From Actinokineospora xionganensis (lineage in GTDB: Bacteria; Actinomycetota; Actinomycetes; Mycobacteriales; Pseudonocardiaceae), in contig NZ_JABVED010000009.1 in the NCBI RefSeq assembly GCF_014323725.1, forward strand, positions 1-64,000: a stretch of DNA of 64,000 bases, read 5' to 3'. This document shows, piece after piece, positions 26,170-36,700 of this stretch (positions are counted from its first letter, which is position 1; every line of letters starts with the position of its first letter). The notes below the pieces were generated by a model. It had not been told where the DNA came from. It saw only the letters and a list, made by a program, of their open reading frames with translations, and did no database searches. Both the position numbers and the translations under genes were made by a program.

Positions 26170-27060
26170 CTACTTCTTGGCTGCCCGCTTCGCGGGAGTG
26201 GCCTTCGCCGTCGCCTTGGCCGCGGTGGTCTTCGCCGCGGTCGTCTTCTTGGCGGTGGTGGCCTTGGCCGCTGCAGGCTTCTTGGCCGCGGTCGTCTTCG
26301 CCGCCGCCTTGGGGGCCGCCTTCGCCGCGGTGGTCTTCGCCGCGGTCGTCTTGGCCGCGGTCGTCTTCACCGCCGCCTTCGGGGCCGCCTTCGCCGCGGT
26401 GGTCTTCGCCGCGGTCGTCTTGGCCGCGGTCGTCTTCACCGCCGCCTTCGGGGCCGCCTTCGCCGCGGTGGTCTTCGCCGCGGTCGTCTTGGCCGCGGTC
26501 GTCTTCACCGCCGCCTTCGGGGCCGCCTTCGCCGCGGTGGTCTTCGCCGCGGTCGTCTTGGCCGCCGTGGCCCTGGTGGTCGCGCGAGCCGTGGTGGCCT
26601 TGGGGGCCGCCGCGGGCTTCGCCGCCGCCGCGCGGGTCCGCGTGGTGGTGCTACGCGTAGCCGTGGGACGTGCCGTGGCGCCGGCCGCCGCCCGGGTGGT
26701 CCGGGTCGCCGTCGCGGTGCCGCGAGCCGCGGGGGCCTTGGCCGCCGCTGCCGCCGGACGAGTGGCCGCCACCTTGGGCAGCTTCTTCGTCCCGCTCACG
26801 ACCTCCTTGAACATCGTGCCCGCGCGGAACGCGGGGACGTTGGTCTTCTTCACCTTCACCGTCTCGCCGGTGCGAGGGTTGCGCGCGGTGCGGGCAGCGC
26901 GAGCGCGCTTCTCGAACACGCCGAAGCCGGTGATGTTGACCTTCTCGCCCTTGTTGACCGTACGAACGATCACGTCGACGAGACCGTCGACCGCAGCGCC
27001 TGCGGCCTTCTTGTCGCCAAGACGCTCGGACAACGCCTCGATGAGTTGGGCCTTGTTCAC
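26170..27060 (-). CDS. hupB: HU-like nucleoid protein with histone-H1-like tail
   Basis: A 296-residue DNA-binding protein. Residues 1-90 are a standard HU fold ([41 protein letters not shown], the DNA-binding arm). The remaining 200 residues are almost only Lys, Ala, Thr and Pro, like eukaryotic H1 and mycobacterial HupB, which compacts DNA. The tail includes three perfect 23-residue repeats ([20 protein letters not shown] plus AAK). Mycobacterial HupB is about 214 residues, so this tail is expanded. The ATG at 27060 follows a GGAGGAC site. Confidence 0.96.
   Translation of the reverse strand: MNKAQLIEALSERLGDKKAAGAAVDGLVDVIVRTVNKGEKVNITGFGVFEKRARAARTARNPRTGETVKVKKTNVPAFRAGTMFKEVVSGTKKLPKVAATRPAAAAAKAPAARGTATATRTTRAAAGATARPTATRSTTTRTRAAAAKPAAAPKATTARATTRATAAKTTAAKTTAAKAAPKAAVKTTAAKTTAAKTTAAKAAPKAAVKTTAAKTTAAKTTAAKAAPKAAVKTTAAKTTAAKTTAAKAAPKAAAKTTAAKKPAAAKATTAKKTTAAKTTAAKATAKATPAKRAAKK
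26312..26518. repeat. 69-bp tandem repeats inside hupB
   Basis: Three consecutive 69-bp units, essentially identical, plus a partial fourth unit to about 26566. The period is a multiple of three, so length change by recombination keeps the hupB frame. It encodes the Lys/Ala-rich tail. Confidence 0.85.
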
Positions 27061-27306
27061 CCTTCAGTCCTCCGTTTGAGACCACACTGCCGTTAACGGC
27101 CCAATTTGGCCGACTTCACGCCACCGTATGCCTATAGGCGCGTAATTTCCACGCGACGCGCCCGATTTTTCCTTGCATCGTGCGATGTTCGGCCCCCTGA
27201 GGGGTCGAAATCGGCGAAATCGGGTCCGTCACGCTGAAAGTGGGCGGCTGGATTGTGGTCCCGGGATACCCCTTGAGGGAAGGGAATCCGGGAGTCGATC
27301 AGGGGG
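27061..27306. other. Intergenic region hupB-leuD
   Basis: 246 nt without a gene. It holds the hupB upstream region, with a perfect 10-bp palindrome CCGTTAACGG near 27091. An imperfect inverted repeat at about 27261-27295 (CCCGGGAT...ATCCGGG) just after the leuD stop could act as its terminator. AT-rich patches around 27160-27175 may belong to the hupB promoter. Confidence 0.4.
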
Positions 27307-27900
27307 CTACAGCGGGGTGGTTACCGGCTTCCACTTGGGCCTGGCCTGCTCGAACTCGGTCACGGCGGCCTCGTGGCGCAGGGTCAGGGCGATGTCGTCG
27401 AGCCCTTCGAGCAGCCGCCGGCGGGTGTAGTCGTCGACGAAGAACGGGGCGGTGAAGTCCTTTGCCCGGACCGTCTTCTCGATGAGGTCCACCGTGACCT
27501 CGGTCCCAGGCTCGGCTTCCAGGATCTTCCAGAGCAACTCGATATCAGACTGCTCGCACTGGGCGGCCACCAGGCCCTGCTTGCCGGCGTTGCCGCGGAA
27601 GATGTCGGCGAAGCGGGCCGAGAGGACGACCCGGAACCCGTAGTTCAGCAGCGCCCACACCGCGTGCTCACGCGATGAGCCGGTGCCGAAGTCCGGCCCG
27701 GCGACCAGGACGCTGCCCGCCCGGTAGGGCTCCTGGTTGAGGATGAACTGCTCGTCGCCGCGCCAGGCGGCGAACAGGCCGTCCTCGAAACCGGTCCGGG
27801 TGACCCGCTTGAGGTAGACGGCCGGGATGATCTGGTCGGTGTCCACGTTGGACCGGCGCAACGGCACCCCGACGCCGGTGTGGGTGGTGAACGGCTCCAT
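27307..27900 (-). CDS. leuD: 3-isopropylmalate dehydratase small subunit
   Basis: A 197-residue subunit of the isomerase that interconverts 2- and 3-isopropylmalate in leucine synthesis. It has [17 protein letters not shown] near the start and [18 protein letters not shown] (substrate-recognition loop) near residue 70. The start is ATG 27900 ([16 protein letters not shown]). It lies 14 nt downstream of leuC on the same strand; the two subunits form the active enzyme. Length is typical. Confidence 0.97.
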   Translation of the reverse strand: MEPFTTHTGVGVPLRRSNVDTDQIIPAVYLKRVTRTGFEDGLFAAWRGDEQFILNQEPYRAGSVLVAGPDFGTGSSREHAVWALLNYGFRVVLSARFADIFRGNAGKQGLVAAQCEQSDIELLWKILEAEPGTEVTVDLIEKTVRAKDFTAPFFVDDYTRRRLLEGLDDIALTLRHEAAVTEFEQARPKWKPVTTPL

Positions 27901-27914
27901 GGTGTTCTCCGTCC

Positions 27915-29318
27915 TCAGTTCAGGTCGTCGGGGGTGGACAGGGTTCCGCGCACGGCGGTGGCCGCCGCGACGAGCGGGGACACCAGGTGGGTCCGCCCGC
28001 CCTTGCCCTGCCTGCCCTCGAAGTTGCGGTTCGACGTCGACGCGCTGCGCTCGCCGGGGGCCAGTTGGTCGGGGTTCATGCCCAGGCACATCGAGCAGCC
28101 CGCCTGCCGCCACTCGGCGCCCGCGGCGAGGAAGACCTTGTCCAGGCCCTCGGATTCGGCCTGCGCGCGCACCCGCATCGAGCCGGGCACCACGAGCATC
28201 CGGACGTTGTCGGCCACGTGGTGACCGCGGATGACGGCCGCGGCGGCCCGCAGGTCCTCGATGCGGCCGTTGGTGCAGGAGCCCAGGAACACCGTGTCGA
28301 CGTGGATGTCGCGCAGCGGCGTGCCTGGCGCGAGGCCCATGTAGGTCAGTGCCTTCTCGGCGGCGATCCGCTCGTTCTCGTCGGCGATGTCCGCGGGGTC
28401 GGGCACGCTCGCGGTCAGTGGGAGCCCCTGGCCCGGATTGGTGCCCCACGTCACGAACGGCACGAGCGAGTCGGCGTCGATGACGACTTCCTCGTCGAAA
28501 ACGGCGTCGTCGTCGGTGCGCAGCTCGCGCCACGCGGCGACGGCGGCATCCCAGTCCGCGCCGTCGGGGGCGTGCGGGCGGCCCTTGAGGTACTCGAAAG
28601 TCGTGTCGTCGGGCGCGATCATGCCCGCGCGGGCGCCTGCCTCGATGGACATGTTGCACACCGTCATCCGGGCTTCCATCGACAGCGCCTCGATGGCGCT
28701 GCCGCGGTACTCCAGGACGTAGCCCTGACCGCCGCCGGTGCCGATTCGCGCGATCACCGCGAGGATCACGTCCTTGGCCGTGACGCCGTGCCGCAGCTCA
28801 CCGTTCACCGTGATCGCCATCGTCTTGAATGGACGAAGCGACAGGGTCTGGGTCGCCAGCACGTGTTCGACCTCGGAGGTGCCGATGCCGAACGCCAGCG
28901 CGCCGAACGCGCCGTGGGTGGAAGTGTGGCTGTCGCCGCAGACCACGGTCATCCCCGGCTGGGTGAGGCCCAGCTGCGGCCCGACGACGTGCACGATGCC
29001 CTGCTCGACGTCGCCCATCGGATGCAGCCGCACACCGAACTCGGCGCAGTTGCGGCGCAGGGTCTCGACCTGCTTGCGGGACACCGGGTCGGCGATCGGG
29101 AGGTCGATCCCCGTCGTCGGCACATTGTGGTCCTCGGTGGCGATGGTCAGATCGGGCCTGCGCACCGGTCGACCGGCCAGCCGCAGGCCGTCGAACGCCT
29201 GTGGGCTGGTCACCTCGTGAATGAGGTGCAGGTCGATGTAGAGCAGGTCCGGTTCGGCGCCGTCACCGCGACGCACCACATGCTGGTCCCAAACCTTTTC
29301 GGCGAGCGTTTTGGCCAT
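27915..29318 (-). CDS. leuC: 3-isopropylmalate dehydratase large subunit
   Basis: A 467-residue aconitase-family [4Fe-4S] enzyme subunit. The cluster cysteines are visible as [14 protein letters not shown] (near residue 347) and [13 protein letters not shown] (near 407). It also has [20 protein letters not shown] typical of LeuC. I chose ATG 29318 ([15 protein letters not shown]), with GGTGAG upstream, over longer frames that run into the divergent regulator. It forms an operon with leuD and is divergent from the IclR gene. Confidence 0.97.
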   Translation of the reverse strand: MAKTLAEKVWDQHVVRRGDGAEPDLLYIDLHLIHEVTSPQAFDGLRLAGRPVRRPDLTIATEDHNVPTTGIDLPIADPVSRKQVETLRRNCAEFGVRLHPMGDVEQGIVHVVGPQLGLTQPGMTVVCGDSHTSTHGAFGALAFGIGTSEVEHVLATQTLSLRPFKTMAITVNGELRHGVTAKDVILAVIARIGTGGGQGYVLEYRGSAIEALSMEARMTVCNMSIEAGARAGMIAPDDTTFEYLKGRPHAPDGADWDAAVAAWRELRTDDDAVFDEEVVIDADSLVPFVTWGTNPGQGLPLTASVPDPADIADENERIAAEKALTYMGLAPGTPLRDIHVDTVFLGSCTNGRIEDLRAAAAVIRGHHVADNVRMLVVPGSMRVRAQAESEGLDKVFLAAGAEWRQAGCSMCLGMNPDQLAPGERSASTSNRNFEGRQGKGGRTHLVSPLVAAATAVRGTLSTPDDLN

Positions 29319-29332
29319 CGCTCTCACCATCA

Positions 29333-29375
29333 ACTTCCCATGGACTGGACTTCCCATATAACGGGAACGTAGTAT
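29333..29375. promoter_or_regulatory. leuC-iclR divergent operator/promoter region
   Basis: The 63-nt gap between the divergent starts contains ACTTCCCAT twice (from about 29333 and 29350) and the inverted repeat TTCCC-N7-GGGAA (29351-29367). TAGTAT (29370-29375) lies 6 nt before the GTG of iclR, suggesting a leaderless iclR message. The regulator probably binds here to control leuCD and itself. Confidence 0.5.
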
Positions 29376-29381
29376 CGCCTT

Positions 29382-30083
29382 GTGGGACAGCATAGCGGCA
29401 TCGGGGTTTTGGACAAGGCAATGGCGGTACTGCAGGCCGTTGCGAAAGAGCCCTGCGGATTGGCGGAGCTGTGCACCAAGACCGGACTGCCAAGGGCCAC
29501 GGCCCATCGCCTGGCGGTCGGCCTTGAAGTGCATCGCCTGCTACGCAGGGGTTCTGACGGTCGATGGCGACCGGGTGCGGCGCTCGGGGAGTTGGCGGGC
29601 GGCGCGACCGACCCGCTGCTCGACGCGGCCACCGCGGTGTTACCGAGATTACGTGACCGAACCGGCGAGAGCGTCCAGCTCTACCGCCGCGACGGCCTGC
29701 ACCGCATCTGCGTGTGCTCGGCGGAGCCGCAGAGCGGGTTGCGGGACACCGTCCCAGTTGGAACGCGCCTGCCGATGACGGCCGGGTCGGGAGCCAAGGT
29801 TCTTGCCGCGTGGGCGGATCCCGCCACGCAGCGCAGCCTCCTGGCCGACGCGGTGTACGGCGAGCGCGCGCTGCTCGAGGTCCGCAGGCGCGGGTGGGCG
29901 CAGAGCGTCGCCGAGCGGGAACCCGGTGTGGCCAGTGTTTCCGCGCCCGTGCGCGACGCCACGGGGACGGTGGTGGCCGCGGTTTCGGTCTCCGGCCCCA
30001 TCGACCGGATGGGACGTCGTCCGGGCGCCCGCTGGGCCGCGGACCTGCTCGCCGCCGCGGACGCCCTGCAAAACCGCCTCTAG
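29382..30083 (+). CDS. IclR-family regulator of leucine genes (NdgR/LtbR-like)
   Basis: A 233-residue transcription factor. Residues about 5-70 are a winged helix ([40 protein letters not shown]). The C-terminal IclR effector domain has [20 protein letters not shown] and [20 protein letters not shown]. Members divergent from leuCD are known as NdgR in Streptomyces and LtbR in Corynebacterium, which control leucine and other amino-acid genes. The start is GTG 29382, with no Shine-Dalgarno but a -10 box 6 nt upstream. A strong hairpin follows the stop. Confidence 0.93.
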   Translation: MGQHSGIGVLDKAMAVLQAVAKEPCGLAELCTKTGLPRATAHRLAVGLEVHRLLRRGSDGRWRPGAALGELAGGATDPLLDAATAVLPRLRDRTGESVQLYRRDGLHRICVCSAEPQSGLRDTVPVGTRLPMTAGSGAKVLAAWADPATQRSLLADAVYGERALLEVRRRGWAQSVAEREPGVASVSAPVRDATGTVVAAVSVSGPIDRMGRRPGARWAADLLAAADALQNRL

Positions 30084-30087
30084 CTGT

Positions 30088-30127
30088 CGTTTGTGTCGCC
30101 CGACAAGGTGTCGGGCGACACACAACG
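30088..30127 (+). terminator. Terminator after the IclR gene
   Basis: TTGTGTCGCCCGACA pairs with TGTCGGGCGACACACAA across a 3-nt AGG spacer, giving a stem of about 15 bp right after the iclR stop. The T-tract on the + strand is weak. Confidence 0.75.
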
Positions 30128-30198
30128 AGACTTAATCGTCATCGCGGCTGAGTAGTGCTACGGATCTCTTCCGGGCCTAGGCGAGCCATTCTCAGTCC

Positions 30199-32031
30199 AT
30201 GGCAGCCGACAGAACCGCACTCGCGCGTCTCGCCGAGGAGATCGACGAACTTGGGCGCCGACTGACCCTGGTCGGCGCCGAACTGCGGACGATGCGGACA
30301 TCGGGCGAAGCGGTGCCCCAACAGGCTCCGCCCGCCGCGCCCGCGTGGCCCGTCCCGCCCATGGCGCCCCCCGCCTTCACGTGGCCGTCGCCACCCATGG
30401 TCCAGCAGCCGATGCCCCAATACGGGATGGCTCAGCACGCGATGGCCCAGCCGCGGCCGCTGGGGCCCATGCCCGCGCCGATCCGCCGGGAGTCGCTCGG
30501 CGAGAAGCTGGGCAAGGAGGGCGCGGGCAGCAGGATGCTGGCGTGGATCGGCGGCGCCGTCACTCTTCTCGGGATCGTCCTGCTGCTCGTGCTGGCGATC
30601 CAGCGCGGCTGGCTAGGACCGCTCCCCCGGGTCCTCGTCGGCGCGGGTTTCGGCCTCGCGCTGGTCGCCGTCGGCCTGCGGCTGCACCGCGATCCCGCGG
30701 GTCGCACCGGGGCCTTCGCCCTCGCCGCGACCGGCATCGCCGTGCTCTACCTGGACACCATCGCGGCCACCACCCTCTACGAGTACCTGCCGGTCGTCGT
30801 CGGCTTGGGCATCGCGCTCGCCATCGTGGTCGGCGGTCTGCGGCTGGCCACCCACTGGGACTCCGCGTCGCTCGGCACGGCCGTGGTCCTGGGCTGCGCG
30901 GTGTGCGCTCCCCTCATCACCCAGGGCTTCACCCCGACGCTGGTGACGTTCCTGCTGGCCGTGCAGGTGGCGACGACTCCGGTTCAGCTGAGCAAGGAGT
31001 GGACCCCGGCGGCCTGGGGCGCCGGGATACCACCGCTGCTGGCCTCGGCGATAAGCACCTTCGTGCTCGCGAAGCCTGGTTCGTGGACCAACACCGCAGC
31101 CGCGGTGGGCGCCGGGGTGATCGGTCTCGGGCTGGCCGTGCTCGCCACCCACCGCCGCCCGGCGGACCCGGCGGCGCTGAGCCTGCTGGCTCTCGCGGCC
31201 GCGCCGACGCTGATCGCCGCGCTCTTCCTGCCCAAGTCCCAGGCCGTCCTGCTGGCCGCGGGCGCCGCGGCGGTCCTGCTGGGGGTGTGTGTGGCCCTGC
31301 GTGGGACGGCCGGACAGCTCGCGGGCATCGCCGGGATGGCGGCGGCCTTCCAGGCGACGGTCACCCAGTTCGACGGCACCGCCCGCACCGCCATCCTCCT
31401 CGCCGAGGCGCTGTTGCTCACCCTGGTGGCCTGGCGCGTCCGCAAGGACTTCGCGCTCGCGGGCGGACTCGCCTTCGCCGCGGTCGGCGGCATGCTCGCG
31501 TGGAGCACCGACTTCCCACCCACGATGATCGCCGAGTTCCGTCCATGGACGTCCGGGAGGCTCGCGGGCGCCTGTCTGGTGGCGGCGCTGATCCTCGCTG
31601 TCTCGGTGGCGCTGCCGTGGACGGCCTCGCGGTTGGGCAAGCTGGGCGCTCCGGGCAAAACCATGCCGCCATGGTTGTTCGGCGGATTCCTGGCGCTGTA
31701 TGGGGCGGCTGGAGTGGTGCTCACCGCGTCCCTGCTGGTGTTCCCGGGCAGGACCGGATTCCTCGTCGGGCACGTGCTCATCACGGTCTCGTGGACCGCG
31801 GCGGCGCTGGTTCTGCTCGTGCGCGGGATCGACGTCCCCGCGTTGCGGACCATCGGATTGGTGCTCGTGGGCGCGGCGGTCCTGAAGCTCATCCTGTTCG
31901 ACCTGTCCGCGCTGGACGGCATGGCCCGGGTCGCGGTCTTCCTCTGCGCGGGCCTGATCCTGCTGGCCGCGGGCGCCCGCTATGCCCGCAAGGTGGCCGC
32001 GACCGCCCGGCCCGAGGAGAAGATCTCTTAG
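30199..32031 (+). CDS. DUF2339 family polytopic membrane protein
   Basis: A 610-residue protein. The first 40 residues form a helical, possibly coiled-coil segment (ALARLAEEIDELGRRLTLVG), followed by a Pro/Met/Ala-rich cytoplasmic linker to about residue 110. From MLAWIGGAVTLLGIVLLLVL onward come some 18-20 hydrophobic helices, the usual DUF2339 layout. The family function is unknown; a transport or envelope role is often guessed. It is convergent with the M1 peptidase gene, 51 nt apart, and starts the region not found at this place in mycobacteria. Confidence 0.85.
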   Translation: MAADRTALARLAEEIDELGRRLTLVGAELRTMRTSGEAVPQQAPPAAPAWPVPPMAPPAFTWPSPPMVQQPMPQYGMAQHAMAQPRPLGPMPAPIRRESLGEKLGKEGAGSRMLAWIGGAVTLLGIVLLLVLAIQRGWLGPLPRVLVGAGFGLALVAVGLRLHRDPAGRTGAFALAATGIAVLYLDTIAATTLYEYLPVVVGLGIALAIVVGGLRLATHWDSASLGTAVVLGCAVCAPLITQGFTPTLVTFLLAVQVATTPVQLSKEWTPAAWGAGIPPLLASAISTFVLAKPGSWTNTAAAVGAGVIGLGLAVLATHRRPADPAALSLLALAAAPTLIAALFLPKSQAVLLAAGAAAVLLGVCVALRGTAGQLAGIAGMAAAFQATVTQFDGTARTAILLAEALLLTLVAWRVRKDFALAGGLAFAAVGGMLAWSTDFPPTMIAEFRPWTSGRLAGACLVAALILAVSVALPWTASRLGKLGAPGKTMPPWLFGGFLALYGAAGVVLTASLLVFPGRTGFLVGHVLITVSWTAAALVLLVRGIDVPALRTIGLVLVGAAVLKLILFDLSALDGMARVAVFLCAGLILLAAGARYARKVAATARPEEKIS

Positions 32032-32082
32032 CCGGAGCGGGATTCGCCGGGCGCGGGAGTCCGTGCCCGGCGAACCGACCGG

Positions 32083-33577
32083 TCAGCGGTGCCCGTGACC
32101 GCTGTGCGCGAGCATCTCGCGCGTCTCGTGGATCGCGCGGAACGAACGCGGTTCCACCCCGGAACGGCCTGCCGTGGTGGGTCCGTTCGGGCCGACGGCG
32201 GGCTTGCCCGCGGTGTAGAGCCAAGTCGTGAACAGCGCCCGCAGATCCTTTCCGGACGTCTTCTCCGCCAAGGCCCGGAACTGTTCGGTGGTGACGTTGC
32301 CGTACTGGTGGTCGGCGGGCCACGTGCGCAGCGTCTTGAAGAACGCGGCGTCACCCATCGCGGTCCGCAGCGCCCGCGGGGTCATCGCACCGCGGTCGTA
32401 CACCGCGTCGTCGAACTGTCCGGCGGCGCTGGGGTCGCCCGGAAGCACCTGCCAGAACGGGTCCCCGGCCGGGATCGAGTCGTAGGTGTACCGCGCGAGT
32501 TGCGCCGGGGTGCCCTCGCCGAGGTGCTCCGACCACAAGTATTCCGCGTAGGTCGCGAAACCCTCGTTGAGCCAGATCTCCTTCCACCGCGCGACCGACA
32601 CCGAGTCGCCGAACCACTGGTGCGCGTTCTCGTGCGCGACCACATAGGTGTCGCAGCCGCGGCGGAAGAACCGGTCGCTGCAGATCGGCCGGGTCTGGTT
32701 CTCCAGCGCGAAGGCGATCGCGGTGCTCACCACGCCGCCCTGCGCCTCGAACGGGCAGGGCCCGAACTGGGTCTCCTGGAACTCGACGATCTCCGGCGTG
32801 CGCTCCACACTGGCCCGGGCGGCGCCGCCGTAGACCAGGTCGTCGCCGTACGCGGTGATGAAGGACGGGCCGTTGGGCGTGGTCTGGTCGCGCGGTTCGA
32901 ACTTCCCGACGGCGAGCAGGGTCTCGTAGGTTCCCTGTGGCTTGACACTGCGCCAGTTCCGCCGGACCCAGCCGTCGATCTGCTGCTGGGTGCCGACGAA
33001 CACGCCGTTGGAGATCACCTTGTAGTCCTCGGGCGCGGCGACGGAGACGTCGAACGTCGTCTTGTCCAGCGGGTGGTCATTGCTCGGGTACCACCACGGC
33101 GCGATCTGCGGCTCGTCCGCGGCGAGCGCGCCGCCGTCGGCGCCGATCTTCCACGCGTTGTAGCCGTAGCGCTCGTACTTGCCCGGGGTGTCCTTGTAGC
33201 TGACCACGTTCGTCATGACCGTGCCCTTGGCGATGGGCTTGGCGGGGGTGACGACCAACTCGCCGTCCTTCGATCGAGTCGACGCGACGGCGTCGTTCAT
33301 CCGCACGGAGTCCACTCGGAGCAGGAAGTCCAAATCGAATCGGGACAAGTCCTGGGTGGCGGTCGCGGTGACCGTCGTGGTGCCCCACAGCTCGTCGCGG
33401 AAGAGCTTGTGGCTCAGCCAAACGTCGTAGTGCGAGACGTCGTAGCCGCCGTTGCCGTCCCCCGGGTAGTGGTCGCCGATTCCGGCCGCGCCCCGGCGAC
33501 GGGGCCGCACTGGCCGGGGTGGACACGAGCACCGCCACCACCGCGGCCGACATGACGAGTTGTGATCGCACGCGCAT
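32083..33577 (-). CDS. Secreted M1-family metallopeptidase with apparent frameshift
   Basis: A zinc aminopeptidase-like protein of about 497 residues. The catalytic motif HENAHQWFGD is followed 18 residues later by the zinc ligand Glu in NEGFATYAEYL. A beta-sandwich N-domain precedes it; the large helical C-domain of ERAP-type enzymes is absent. The natural start ATG 33577, with GGAGG upstream, gives a signal peptide (MRVRSQLVMSAAVVAVLVST then PASAAPSPG) in a different frame from the mature part (AAGIGDHYPGDGNGGYDVSH). Removing one base from the CCCC run at 33491-33494 joins the two. It is either a real lesion or a read error. Confidence 0.85.
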
Positions 33578-33642
33578 GAATCCCTGCCTCCTGGTCGGAT
33601 TCGCCGGAACCTGCCACGAGGGATCACGCGCCACTAAAGACC

Positions 33643-33667
33643 AAATGGCGGCACGTGGCCGCCATTT
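33643..33667 (-). terminator. Hairpin downstream of the M36 peptidase gene
   Basis: Perfect 10-bp arms AAATGGCGGC/GCCGCCATTT with a 5-nt loop lie about 93 nt after the M36 stop in its direction of transcription, followed there by a T-rich stretch. It also lies upstream of the M1 gene. Confidence 0.6.
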
Positions 33668-33759
33668 CCGACAGACTTCCCATCGAATCGGCCTTCAAGG
33701 CACCTTTCTTCCCGGGACGACCGGTGACCGCGAAAGAATTCGCGGCCACCGGCACTGTC

Positions 33760-36700
33760 CTACTGGGTGTCCGTCGCGGTCAGCGTGATCGGCACCGCGG
33801 CGCCGAGCCAGAGCTGGGTCAGGACGTAGCGGGTGCCGCTGGGCAGCGTCCCCGACTCGTCCGCCGCGGCGGACGCGGCTGACCCGGTGAGCTTGCAGGC
33901 GGCGTCGTAGAAATACAGGTCGAGGTCGTACGGCGCGGGCGAATCGCCCTTGACCTCCACGTTGTGCGCGCCGTCGCCGAAGCTCGCCGGGACCTCGGTG
34001 ACCCAGCCGTCGGCGCCCTGCGCGGGCGCGGCGGGCACGCCGCACGCCGCGGTCATGGCGGCGGCGGTGACGCCGGTCGGGGCGGTCCCGGTGGACGGGT
34101 TGGCCGCCACGATGGTGCCGGTGTCGGTGATCGGCTCGTCCGGCGGCAGCGGCGGGAGGGGCTCGATCCCCTTGACCTTGCCGGAGAACACCTGCACCTC
34201 GGCGGTCTGCACGACCGTCTTCGTCTCACCCTGCGCCGAGTCCGTCCAGAAGCGGATGTACTGCGCCTGCACGGGCTTGTCGAGGGTGAACGTCCGGTAG
34301 TTCAGGTCCGGGGCGGTCGGCCGCGGGGCCTGGTAGCCGAACGCCGCGGACTCGGTCCGCACGGTCTTCCAGTTCACGCCGTCGGTCGAGGTCTGCAGGG
34401 TGAACCCGCGCAGGGCCTCGAAGCGCGACGTCGTGAAGGCGCTGACCTGGATCGCCGAGATCGGCGCCGCCTTGGCCAGCTTGACGGTCGCCTTGCCCGT
34501 GCGCGGAGCGGACTTCCAGACACTGCCCGCGGTGTCGTCGAGCAGCTTCTCCGCGCCCGGCGTGGTGCTGTCGACAACCGTCGCGCCCATCGCCGTCGAG
34601 GCGAGGTTGGGGCTCAGCGTGAACTTCCGCGCGGTGGTCGCACCCGCGGCGACCGCGACATCGTCGAAGGTCTGGGTCCCGAAGCCGGGGGCGAAGATCG
34701 TCACCGGGTAGCGGCCCGCTGTCACCGGGGCGGAGAACGCGCCGGTCGCGGAGCTGGTGCGCAGCGCGCTCACCCTGGCCTCGAACCGGCCGAGCACGAT
34801 CTTCGCGCCCGCCACGGGCGAACCGGTGGCGGCGTTGACGACGCTGCCGGTCAAAGTGCCGTTGTGGGCCGGGTTGAGGTGCGCGAACGACGGCACGGGA
34901 TCGGTGTCCTCCCCGCCGTCGGTCGCCGCACCGACACCGAGTCCGCGCTGGGCGAACGCGCCGAAGACAAGGTCGACGACGGTGTCGTAGTCCGACCGCG
35001 TGTGGTAGCGGTTGTCCAACGCCGTCCGCATGGCGTCGCGCATGTCCACGAAGGACGGGTCCGGCGGGGACAGCGGCATCGCGTCGGTGACGATCCTGGC
35101 GGCCATCTCCCCGCCCCGCGCCTCACCGAACTTGGCGACCAGGGACTTGCGCATGGTCCAGAGGGTCGTCGTCCAGATCTCACCGTCCGCGTGTACCTGG
35201 GGACCGCTGAGGTCGTAGCCGACGTCGCCGAAGGTCGTCGGGTTGCTGTCGTAGTCCCAGTTGCGGATGCCGCGCTCGCCGTTGCCGGTGGCGTACTCGC
35301 CGACGACCGCCTTGCTCGCCAGTCCCTTGCCGTAGAGATAGTTCAGCGCGTACCAGTCGCCCCAGCCCTCGCCCATCGCGCCGGACTGGTGGGCGCCAAG
35401 GCTGTTGTCCTCGCCGCTGACATACCGGTTGGACAGACCGTGGGCGTACTCGTGCTCGATGACCGAGGCGTCGAAGTTGCCGTCGGTGTACGGGCCCTCG
35501 AAGGCGTCGTTGATCGGCTCCCACAGGAACATCCCGCTCCACGGCGGGATCCCGTCGGGCAGCGTGAGCATGTAGGCGTTGTCCCGGCCGGTGTACGTCG
35601 GCGCGCCACCCGAGGCGGCTCCCGCGTGGACCAAGCCGATGATCGGGTCGCCGCCCTGACCGCCCTTGCCGTTGTTGTTGACCTGGAAGTTGCCCGCGGA
35701 CTCGGTGAAACCGAGTTCGGCGAACTCGTCGTGGATGCGGTTGTGGTGGAAGAACAAGTTGGTGGCCGCCGGATCGAGGTCGAGCGCGTAGCTCGGCGGG
35801 ACGGTCGCGCCGTTGGTGCGGGCCCAGTTCGCCGCGTAGGCGTAGTTGAACTGGGAGGTCGGGCTCACCGGGCGCGGGCCCTGGTCGGCGGGGACGAGGA
35901 AGTTGGAGTAGTTGGCGTAGCTGTTGGCGTTGTTGCCGAACGTCGTCGGGCCCGGCAGACCGGCCAGCCCGGTCGGGTCCACCCAACCTGAGGGCGACTG
36001 CGGGGTGGGCCCGAACGGCTTGATGACGGGGTTCCCGCCGCGCGCCGCACCCGGGTGGTTCTCGTAGACAGTCCCCTCGGACTCGTGCGCGACAAGGTTC
36101 GCGCGGTAGAGCACGGCGCCGGTCTCGGCGTCGACCATGGTGTCCCACGCCGCGTCGAGCGCCTTGACGAACAGGACCCGGTACGCGGGCCGGGCGCCGT
36201 CGGCGGTGGGGAAAGCCGCCCGCTGGACATAGGACTCGGCCGCGAACGGGCCCTTGGCGAAGGTCTGGAAGCCCGCGCGCTCCCCCGCGCTCGTGGCGGT
36301 GAAGGCGACGCCGGGGGCGAGCGAAGCGACCACACCCTGCAGCGCCTGCGCCGAGGTGAGCCGATAATCGCCGCGCAGGTCGCCGCCGCGAGCGGTGGCA
36401 CCGGAGTAGGACAGCACCCGTCCGTCAGCGGTGACGGCCACGACGAGATGCCCGCCTCGAGCGGCACGGACGCCTTCGAAGGTCTGGGCGAAGGTGACCA
36501 GCCGAGTGCCGGTGCCCGCGAGTTCATGCTCGCGCACGACGGCCATCCCCGCCACGTCGGCGGCACCAAGCCCGAAGGCGGCGCGGTGGCTGTCCACGAA
36601 GGACCTCGCGATGACCGCGGCGGCGCCGGCGGCGGGTCCGGTCAGCCAGCCGCCGTCACGCCGGATGGTGCGCGGCGTCCCGAACCTGGGATCCCAGGTC

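Noticed and set aside
29319-29534. Longer leuC start at 29534 or 29330
   Set aside because: The extension would overlap the divergent IclR gene and its promoter; LeuC proteins begin at [10 protein letters not shown].
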